A DNA stretch of 64,000 bases, taken from positions 496,001-560,000 of the forward strand of contig NZ_JAXOJT010000001.1 in NCBI RefSeq assembly GCF_036663835.1. The letters are read 5' to 3'. This stretch comes from Sphingomonas sp. LT1P40 (GTDB lineage Bacteria > Pseudomonadota > Alphaproteobacteria > Sphingomonadales > Sphingomonadaceae). Below the pieces are notes generated by a model. The model had not been told where the DNA came from, did no database searches, and worked only from the letters and a program-made list of their open reading frames with translations. This document shows positions 55,211-64,000 of the stretch, in pieces. Within the stretch, counting starts at the first letter, position 1. Each line of letters begins with the position of its first letter. Both the position numbers and the translations under genes were made by a program.

Positions 55211-56395
55211 ATGAACGCCATCCGCGACGCATCCGAATACGGCTTCAACCACGCCCGCTTCCACGAACTCGAACCCGGCGTCCCCGATGCCGCCCGCTAT
55301 GACGGCTGGACCCCGGACTCGCAGAAACGCTTCCTCATCGCCATCTCGCGCGGCCTCAACATCACCAAGGCGTGCATGATCGTCGGCCTCAGCCGTCAGT
55401 CCGCCTATGCCTTTCGCGCCAGCGCGCGCGGCGCGGCCTTCGCGCTCGCCTGGGACGCGGCGCATATCCGCGCGCGCGACGTGCTCGCCGACGAACTGAT
55501 GGACCGCGCCTTCAACGGCGTGACCGACAGCGTCAAGCACGACAACGGCACCAACATCACCCGCCACCGTCACGACAACAATCTCGCCTTCAAGATGCTG
55601 GCCCGCCTCGACAAGCGCGCCGACGCCGCCTGCACCGATACCGGCGCCACCGCCGCGCGCATGTGCGCCGCCGATTTCGAACAGATGCTCGACGTCATCG
55701 CGCGCGACGGCGGCCCCGCGCGCGCCGGCCTGTTCCTTGCCGCCCGCGTCGGCGAAGCCGCGAAACAGGCGACCGAGGCCGATCTCGCCCCGATCCGCGC
55801 GCTTGCTCGCGCCGATCGCTGGCTGCTCACCAACACTGACCTGGGGCAGGGGATCGACACGTCCGATCTCGACCCCGCCGCCCGCGCCAGCTGGACCGGC
55901 GAGCAATGGGCGCGGGCCGAGGCCGCTGGGCTGGTCCAGCTCGCCCCACCGCCGCCCGAGCTGTCAACCGAGCCTGAAACCGCGTCAAATCGTCAAGACT
56001 GTCAACCGCCGGCCTTTGTCGATCCCGACAATCCCGACGATCAGCCCGTCTGGTGGGACAGCCGCGACGAACAATGGCGCACCCGCTTCCCCCCGTCCGA
56101 CGATTTCTGCGGCCAGGAGGATGGCGACTATGGCGACCCCGGCTATTCGCGCACGCTCGACGACGATGAGGCGGAGGTGATGGACGTGCTGGAGGAGGAA
56201 GCCGTCGCCGCGACGCTCCCCGCCGCCACCGCCGACCGCGACGGCTGGTTCGCCGCGCGTCGGGCCGAGCTCGCCGCGATGCGCGCCGCACCGGATTTAA
56301 TCCCTGTCGACCCCGCAGCCGCGAACCTCGACGCCGCTCATGCGTTACCCGCCTCAACCGCGCGTCTCGCGCCGGTCCAGGAGGATTCCGCATGA
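55211..56395 (+). CDS. hypothetical protein with terminase-small-subunit-like helix-turn-helix
   Basis: 394 residues. Residues about 32-75 (GWTPDSQKRFLIAISRGLNITKACMIVGLSRQSAYAFR) resemble the DNA-binding helices of phage terminase small subunits. The middle is helical and the last 180 residues are acidic and Pro-rich, probably disordered. Similar genes are found in sphingomonad chromosomes without a phage around them, and no other phage structural gene is in this window. The stop overlaps the next start (ATGA). Function unknown; the helix-turn-helix is an inference. Confidence 0.65.
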   Translation: MNAIRDASEYGFNHARFHELEPGVPDAARYDGWTPDSQKRFLIAISRGLNITKACMIVGLSRQSAYAFRASARGAAFALAWDAAHIRARDVLADELMDRAFNGVTDSVKHDNGTNITRHRHDNNLAFKMLARLDKRADAACTDTGATAARMCAADFEQMLDVIARDGGPARAGLFLAARVGEAAKQATEADLAPIRALARADRWLLTNTDLGQGIDTSDLDPAARASWTGEQWARAEAAGLVQLAPPPPELSTEPETASNRQDCQPPAFVDPDNPDDQPVWWDSRDEQWRTRFPPSDDFCGQEDGDYGDPGYSRTLDDDEAEVMDVLEEEAVAATLPAATADRDGWFAARRAELAAMRAAPDLIPVDPAAANLDAAHALPASTARLAPVQEDSA

Positions 56396-56808
56396 GCATT
56401 TTCAGCAAGATCAAGGACGCCATTTTCGGCAAGGCCGACGCCGCGCCCGCACCAGCACCACAGGCCCCGCCCGCCGCGCCAAAGCCTGCCGCACCGCCAA
56501 CACAGGCTCAGGCGCCGACCCAACAGCCCGCGCCCGCCGCACCCGCGCCGGTCGATGTTGAAGCCGTGCTGACGCAGAAGCTGACCGCAAAGGGCAATCC
56601 CGACCTCAACTGGCGCAGCTCGATCGTCGATCTGATGAAACTGCTCGATCTCGATTCCAGCCTCGACAACCGCAAGGAGCTTGCGACTGAGCTGGGCTAT
56701 ACCGGTGCCAAGGATGGCAGTGCGGAGATGAACATCTGGCTGCACAAGCGCGTCATGACCGAACTCGCCAAAAACGGCGGCAAGGTTCCGGCTGGCATGG
56801 CCGACTAG
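56392..56808 (+). CDS. DUF3597 domain protein
   Basis: 138 residues: a short amphipathic N-terminus (SIFSKIKDAIFGKAD), a Pro/Ala-rich linker (residues 17-52), and the DUF3597 domain (VDVEAVLTQKL, NWRSSIVDLMKLLDLDSSLDNRKELATELGY). The domain is similar in fold to small LysM-associated or peptidoglycan-related modules, but its role is not established. It overlaps the preceding gene by 4 bp, so the two are coupled. Confidence 0.85.
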   Translation: MSIFSKIKDAIFGKADAAPAPAPQAPPAAPKPAAPPTQAQAPTQQPAPAAPAPVDVEAVLTQKLTAKGNPDLNWRSSIVDLMKLLDLDSSLDNRKELATELGYTGAKDGSAEMNIWLHKRVMTELAKNGGKVPAGMAD

Positions 56809-56827
56809 CTCTTCTTCTTGTCTTAAA

Positions 56828-56850
56828 GCCCCTCCCCTTCAGGGGAGGGG
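56828..56850 (+). repeat. intergenic hairpin CCCCTCCCC-TTCAGGGG-type repeat
   Basis: GCCCCTCCCC and GGGGAGGGG are complements around a TTCA loop, followed by GTTGGGGGTGGGG. This is a form of small GC-rich palindrome common between sphingomonad genes. A terminator role is possible but there is no T tract. No gene is seen in 56809-56953. Confidence 0.6.
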
Positions 56851-56953
56851 TTGGGGGTGGGGCCTGTCCGCTGGGCGACACGCGGGGAGGAGTCCCCCGG
56901 AACCCACACCCCGTCCCGCCGTTCTGATCCCACATCACCAATTCGAGGGCATC

Positions 56954-57340
56954 ATGACCAAATCCACCACCACCCCCGGCACCAAAACCCCGGCCAAGCC
57001 CCGCACCGCGCGCAAAACCCCTGCGCGTGCCAAGCCCGCGACCGCCAAGCGCGCGACCGCGAAGAAATCCACCAAGCCCGCCGCGACCCCCGGCGTCATT
57101 CGCCGCAACGCGGTCCCGCTTGCCGGTGCGGTTATCGCCGGTGCCGCCGCAGCTGCCGCATTGTTCTTCACCCGCGTTTCCAGCGACCTTCCCGAAGGCC
57201 ATGCCGCACCCGATCTGGAGACCGGCGAACATCCCGGCGCGCAAGACCGCGCCGACCCGCATTTCCGCCCTGACATGGACGCGCCGTTGACGGCGGAGGA
57301 CCGCGCCGCGCTCGCACCGGCGCTCGCCCCTCAGACGTAA
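56954..57340 (+). CDS. small membrane protein with histone-H1-like basic N-terminus
   Basis: 128 residues. The first 50 are Lys/Ala/Pro/Thr-rich (TPAKPRTARKTPARAKPATAKR), like histone-H1 or KAKPAK tails. One transmembrane helix at about 53-72 (AVPLAGAVIAGAAAAAALFF) is followed by an acidic C-terminal part. No family recognised. The 3' end overlaps the convergent gene by 10 bp. Confidence 0.65.
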   Translation: MTKSTTTPGTKTPAKPRTARKTPARAKPATAKRATAKKSTKPAATPGVIRRNAVPLAGAVIAGAAAAAALFFTRVSSDLPEGHAAPDLETGEHPGAQDRADPHFRPDMDAPLTAEDRAALAPALAPQT

Positions 57341-57933
57341 GGCTCGGAGATGCCGCTGGCGATCAGCAGCACGATCAGGGTCGCCAGCATCGCCACATTC
57401 TTGCGCCGTCCATCGACCTTCAACAACGCGATCAACAGGCCCAGCACAGAGAAGCCGGAGATGAAATAGATCCACGTCGCCAGCGCGCTGCTCACAAACC
57501 CCGGCACTTCCGGCGTAGGGGTGATGCTTTCGATGATGCCCAGCCCGATCCAGCTGGCGATATTCGCGGTCAGCAGCCCGCCGATGACCATGCGGTTCTG
57601 CTTGTCGTACCAGTCGTTGAAATCGGGCCATTCCTCCGGCTCGTCGGGAAAGATCAGGCTGGCGGCCATGTAATAGATGCCGACCATCGCCAGCACGCAG
57701 ATCAGCGTCAGATAATTCGCACTGATCTGCGCCCGCGCTTCATAGGCGAGCAGCCAGAAGGAGGTGAGGTCCAGCATCGCGACGATGCCCAACAGCGGCG
57801 TCAGCCACCCGATCCGTATTGGCCTGGTCCCGCGCTTCAGCTTCAGCGCCCGCGCGAACCCGCCCAGCACCTCGGCAATGGCAAGGCCCAGCAGCAGGCC
57901 ATAGACCGCAAACACCAGCTCGAACGGACTCAT
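57331..57933 (-). CDS. hypothetical multi-pass membrane protein
   Basis: 200 residues with about six hydrophobic helices (for example LVFAVYGLLLGLAIAEVLGGF, LTLICVLAMVGIYYMAASLIF, VAMLATLIVLLIASGIS). The loop near the middle is acidic and aromatic (EEWPDFNDWYDKQNR). Length and spacing fit a small sphingomonad membrane family without a known role. Convergent with the preceding gene. Confidence 0.75.
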   Translation of the reverse strand: MSPFELVFAVYGLLLGLAIAEVLGGFARALKLKRGTRPIRIGWLTPLLGIVAMLDLTSFWLLAYEARAQISANYLTLICVLAMVGIYYMAASLIFPDEPEEWPDFNDWYDKQNRMVIGGLLTANIASWIGLGIIESITPTPEVPGFVSSALATWIYFISGFSVLGLLIALLKVDGRRKNVAMLATLIVLLIASGISEPYV

Positions 57934-57980
57934 CGCGCTTCCCCCTTTGCTCGGCGGGATTAGCTTAAGCCGTTGCCGCC

Positions 57981-58017
57981 AAAAGAAAACCGCCGCCCCG
58001 GTGGTCCGGGACGGCGG
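57981..58017 (-). terminator. intrinsic terminator of the TonB receptor gene
   Basis: On the minus strand CCGCCGTCCCGG pairs with CCGGGGCGGCGG (12 bp, one G-U) across ACCA and is followed by TTTTCTTTT. It lies about 35 bp after the receptor stop codon. Confidence 0.9.
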
Positions 58018-58050
58018 TGTTTCAGTCTCCCAAGGGAGGAGTCATCAAGA

Positions 58051-61000
58051 TCAGAAGTTGTAGCTCACGCCCACCTTCAGGCGCCAGACCGACGACGATA
58101 CGTTGATCTGGTTGTCCGCTGCGAAGGTGCTGGCACCGGCGGCGCTGGTGATGATGTAGCGACCCTGCGCATCGACACCCGAGGTCGAGGCGATGTCCTG
58201 AACGCCATAGAAGTTACGGCGACGCTGCACGTTCCAGTTCTCGTCGAGGAAGTTCAGGAAGTTGTCGAACATGGCATAGACCTTGATCTTGTCGTCACGC
58301 CCGAACAAGCGGCCCGGTCCGGGCAGCTCCTGCGAGAAGGTCAGGTCGAGGTCGTAATACCAGTCGTTGGTGCAGCTGTTGCGCGTCACCGTCTTGCCCG
58401 AGAACTTCTTGGCGCAATCCAGACCGTTGGCAAAGGCGACAAGGGCGTCGACCGCTGCCACCGTGGAGGTTGGCGAAACGTTCGGATCGCTCATCCCGGT
58501 CGGGATATAGACCAACGCGTTGTCGGTGCCGGAGTTGGTGTTGCTGAACACGCCACCCCCGGTCCAGGTCAGGCTGTACGGACGGCCTGCACGGGCAACG
58601 AAGGTGAAGCCGAGCGAGGTCGCCAGCCCGTCGCCCAGGAACTCGTTCTTGAAGTTCGTGGCGAGGGTGATGTTGTGCTTGCTCTGATAGAAGCCCGGCG
58701 ACGCCGCCGGGTTCTGACGGTCGAACGCCGCAGTCTGATCGTAGTTGGAGCCTGCGGTCGAGTTGTACATGTTCCGGCGGTCATGCGAATTGGTGTACGC
58801 ATAGCCGAACGAAACCCAGCTCGACCCGCCATCCGTAATCAGACCGCCATCGAAATTCTTCGACAACAGGAATGATGCAACGTGGCTGCGATACCCTTCC
58901 TGGTTGGTCAGCATCAGCTCGTCGAAGCGGTTGGCGGTGTTGGTGAAGCACGCCGCGTTGACGTTGGCATAGACTGGGGGCGAACCCGGATCGGTCAAGC
59001 GTGCGGTGCAGCCTGCCTGCAACGTATCGATGGCCGAATAGATCGGACGACCGTCGATCGTATAGCCGTTCAGACCCTTCCGAATGTCCACCGTCTGCGC
59101 CAGATCGACCAGCGTGAACGGGTTGCGATACTCGGAGTAGATATAGTCGAGGTTGGCATTCCAGCCGCTGAAGAACCCGCTGGGCGCAAAGTTCAGCTGG
59201 GTGCGGAAGCCGAGGTTGGCGCGCACCACCGTCGATACTTTCAGATCGGGATCGATCGACTGGGTGTTACCGCGACCGGCAGCCGCGCTGGCAATCGCAT
59301 TGGCACTGATGCACGCCGGAACGCCGGTGAAGGTGTTGCCGTTCAGGACCGAAATCTGGCCCTGTGCATTCTTGACGGCGGCGCAACCGGCAGCCGAGCT
59401 GTTGCCGGTGGCGAAACCGCGGCCGTCATTCTGGAATGCGTTGCCGAACCACACCAGCGGATCGCCGCCGGAGAAGATGCCGACGCCGCCGACCAGCTGC
59501 GAACGGGCGAACAGGCCGTCATTGTCGAGGTCATAGGTGAAGCCGACACGCGGCAGCACCACTGGCTCAAGCTTGCTGAAGCCATTGCCGTTGTTGAAGC
59601 CATAGCGGCTTGCAAAGACCGGGTTGTAGGCGGGCGAACCGCCGTCATACCAGTCTGCGCGAACGCCTGCGGTGATCTTCAGCTGATCGTTTACCTTCCA
59701 CTCGTCCTGCGCATAGATCGAATAGATGCTGCGATCGAACTTCGCGGCGGCGCTGGTGACGTCGCCAGTCGACGAATAGTTGCCGAACGCGCCATAGGTG
59801 CAGCCTGCGATGACGTTGACCGGGGTCGTGGTCGTCGTCGGCGAGCAGGTGCCGGTCGGGGTCGTCCCGGCCAGGCCGGGCGAAACCAGACCAGCGCGCA
59901 GATCGGCGATGCTGCGGAAAACCAGCGTGCCGGTCGCGTTCTGGACGAACAGGTTGAACAGGTCGGCCGTGTTCAGCTCGGCACCGAATTTGAAGCTGTG
60001 ATCGCCCGCCGTCAGTTTCATGACCGCGCGATACTGCTGAACCGTGGTCTGCAGGTCGTTGGCCGAGCGCGAATTGCCCGGACCGGCCAGGACGGCGCCG
60101 TCGATGCCGGTCGGGTTGTCGATCGCAACGATGATGCGCGGGATCGGGCTGGCCGACTGCGCTTCGCCGCCGCCGATCGGATCCTGACGATCCACGATCT
60201 CCGAACGCGAATAACGCAATTCGGTCGAGAGCGCGTCGGTCCACTGCGAATAAAGGCGACCCGAATAATAGTTCGAGACGGTGCCGCTCAGGTAGAATGT
60301 GTTGCGGCCGATCGCCTGCGGCGAGCTGCCGGTGAACAGATCGTCCGGTCGCACCGTCGATTCTTCGAGGCGCTGATACGTGCCTTCCAGACGGTGATTG
60401 TCGGTGATCTGAAGATCGGCGCGAACGAAATAGCGATCGTTGGTATAATCGCGGTTGGTGACCAGATCGCCGGTGTCGATGCCATAGGTGCTTTGCAGAA
60501 CCTGACGGATTTCATTGAACTGGGCGAGCGAGATGCCGGTCTGCTGGTTGGCGTAACCGGCACCGGTGGGGCCGTCGTCCTGCGACTGACCGGCTTCCTG
60601 ATGCTCATAGGCACCATAGATGAACAGGCGGTCCTTGATGATCGGGCCGCCAAGCGTCACGCCCCAGCGCTTTTCGGGCTGGATCGACGCGACCGGGCGA
60701 CCGGCAACGCTGGTGCCGCGAAGGTCGGCGTTCGAATATTCGAAGAAGCCACCGGCGGTATATTCGTTCGTGCCCGACTTGGTGATGACGTTGATCGCGC
60801 AGCCCGTGAACTGGCCGTAATCGACGTCGAACGGTGCAAACTGGACCTGCGTCTCGCGGATCGCGTCATAGGGCAGCGGGGTCGAGCTGCGCGACGAGAA
60901 GCCGGTGTCGTTCAGGCCATAGATGTCGCTCTGTGCGGTACCGTCGACGGTGAAGGTGTTGCCACGATCGTTGCCGCCCAGGCACGAGATGCGGTCCTGG

Positions 61001-61512
61001 CCCGAACCGCCATCGTCGCGGTCGAGGCTGACGCGCGGATCGATGCGGATGATGTCGCGCACGTCGCGGTTGAAGCTGGGGGCTGCGGCGAGCACTTCGG
61101 CACCGAACGAGGTGCCAGGGCCGACTGCGAGCTGGGTCTGGCGAACGCGGCTGCCGGTGACGACGATTTCGCCGCCGCCCGAGGCGAGCGCGAAGGTCAG
61201 GCTGGTATTGCCCTGAAGCGTGGTGACGATGTCCTGAACGCTCTGGCCTTCAAAGCCGCTGGCGTTGGCCGTCACGCTGTAAGGACCGCCGGTGACAAGG
61301 CCGGTTGCGGTGAAGGAACCATTGGCACCGGTGGTCAGCGTGCGCTCGGCACCCGTGCGGGTGTCGGTGATGACGACTTCGGCGCCGGCGACGGGCGCGC
61401 CATTCTCGTCGGTCACGGTGCCGACGATACCGGACGTGATCTGCTGCGCGCTGGCGGCAGCCGGAATCGAAAGCGCAGCGACTGCTGCGCCGAATAGCAG
61501 ATGGTTTCGCAT
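58051..61512 (-). CDS. Oar-like TonB-dependent outer-membrane receptor with CarboxypepD_reg-like domain
   Basis: 1153 residues from ATG 61512 (AAGGGG 7 nt upstream). The signal peptide ends SIPAAASA. Residues about 28-105 are a carboxypeptidase-regulatory-like beta domain (GIVGTVTDENGAPVAGAEVVITD). A plug follows (EIVVTGSRVRQTQL, DVRDIIRIDPRVSLD). The rest is a beta-barrel ending in WRLKVGVSYNF with the terminal Phe typical of outer-membrane proteins. Oar-type receptors in Myxococcus and Bacteroidetes handle large cargo, but no substrate is evident here. The gene is monocistronic, with its own terminator. Confidence 0.9.
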   Translation of the reverse strand: MRNHLLFGAAVAALSIPAAASAQQITSGIVGTVTDENGAPVAGAEVVITDTRTGAERTLTTGANGSFTATGLVTGGPYSVTANASGFEGQSVQDIVTTLQGNTSLTFALASGGGEIVVTGSRVRQTQLAVGPGTSFGAEVLAAAPSFNRDVRDIIRIDPRVSLDRDDGGSGQDRISCLGGNDRGNTFTVDGTAQSDIYGLNDTGFSSRSSTPLPYDAIRETQVQFAPFDVDYGQFTGCAINVITKSGTNEYTAGGFFEYSNADLRGTSVAGRPVASIQPEKRWGVTLGGPIIKDRLFIYGAYEHQEAGQSQDDGPTGAGYANQQTGISLAQFNEIRQVLQSTYGIDTGDLVTNRDYTNDRYFVRADLQITDNHRLEGTYQRLEESTVRPDDLFTGSSPQAIGRNTFYLSGTVSNYYSGRLYSQWTDALSTELRYSRSEIVDRQDPIGGGEAQSASPIPRIIVAIDNPTGIDGAVLAGPGNSRSANDLQTTVQQYRAVMKLTAGDHSFKFGAELNTADLFNLFVQNATGTLVFRSIADLRAGLVSPGLAGTTPTGTCSPTTTTTPVNVIAGCTYGAFGNYSSTGDVTSAAAKFDRSIYSIYAQDEWKVNDQLKITAGVRADWYDGGSPAYNPVFASRYGFNNGNGFSKLEPVVLPRVGFTYDLDNDGLFARSQLVGGVGIFSGGDPLVWFGNAFQNDGRGFATGNSSAAGCAAVKNAQGQISVLNGNTFTGVPACISANAIASAAAGRGNTQSIDPDLKVSTVVRANLGFRTQLNFAPSGFFSGWNANLDYIYSEYRNPFTLVDLAQTVDIRKGLNGYTIDGRPIYSAIDTLQAGCTARLTDPGSPPVYANVNAACFTNTANRFDELMLTNQEGYRSHVASFLLSKNFDGGLITDGGSSWVSFGYAYTNSHDRRNMYNSTAGSNYDQTAAFDRQNPAASPGFYQSKHNITLATNFKNEFLGDGLATSLGFTFVARAGRPYSLTWTGGGVFSNTNSGTDNALVYIPTGMSDPNVSPTSTVAAVDALVAFANGLDCAKKFSGKTVTRNSCTNDWYYDLDLTFSQELPGPGRLFGRDDKIKVYAMFDNFLNFLDENWNVQRRRNFYGVQDIASTSGVDAQGRYIITSAAGASTFAADNQINVSSSVWRLKVGVSYNF

Positions 61513-61657
61513 TATAGTCCCCTTAGGATGGCTGCTCAAAAGCCTGCGCATGCGGTGCTCGTTCACCGTCCTGCGCTGCCCCATGGGGAGAGTTCTTTGC
61601 TTTTATGTGACAGTCAGATCAAGCCAATTGTGCGTTGCAAAAAAGCATCACCTGAAA

Positions 61658-64000
<2,343 letters not shown>

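Overview
The window is high-GC DNA from an alphaproteobacterium, most likely a sphingomonad (Sphingomonas or a close relative). The evidence is the yajC-secD-secF-Mth938 cluster, an Oar-like TonB-dependent receptor, a dnaK promoter of the alphaproteobacterial RpoH type (CTTG-N17-CCTATAT), a GAAC-N7-GAAC LexA box before uvrA, and many small sphingomonad-type hypothetical genes. About 49 protein genes and one tRNA gene are supported. The first gene and the last gene run off the window.

Layout. 0-4.1 kb: a sensory group with a GAF-GGDEF cyclase, a BLUF photoreceptor, a FixJ-like regulator, a tandem PilZ protein and a PAS histidine kinase. 4.3-7.9 kb: tRNA-Pro(GGG), then yajC-secD-secF and an Mth938-like gene. 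7.9-15 kb: a polytopic PDZ membrane protein, a DUF3089 hydrolase, a glycosyltransferase, two glycine-zipper envelope proteins and a cupin. This stretch ends in a 930-bp region (13.55-14.48 kb) with no recognisable protein gene but many UUCG-capped hairpins, imperfect repeats and an intrinsic terminator. It may encode a structured RNA. 15-24 kb: a serine hydrolase, dnaK-dnaJ, a PCuAC copper chaperone, a hydrolase-pseudouridine synthase-ABCF cluster and an HExxH protein. 24.2-27.7 kb: two paralogous lipoproteins with different low-complexity tails.

27.8-49.6 kb holds five very large RTX (haemolysin-type calcium-binding) proteins, all on the minus strand. Each ends in the same C-terminal module of about 385 residues, but the N-terminal parts differ (cadherin/VCBS-like, RTX only, beta-propeller, autotransporter-like, RTX only). 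A LuxR-type regulator and a DUF1993 gene sit among them. No type I secretion transporter lies in the window.

49.8-55.1 kb: uvrA with a LexA box, followed after 11 bp by a lower-GC two-gene anti-phage CBASS cassette (a CD-NTase and a Cap15-like 2TM beta-barrel effector), and then a Phd/PemK-like toxin-antitoxin pair. 55.2-64 kb: a terminase-small-subunit-like gene, DUF3597 and small membrane proteins, an Oar-like TonB receptor with a strong terminator, ligA, and the C-terminus of an oligopeptidase B.

The points most worth following are the CBASS cassette that may be read through from SOS-controlled uvrA, the constant-tail/variable-head RTX family, and the hairpin-rich noncoding region at 13.7-14.4 kb.
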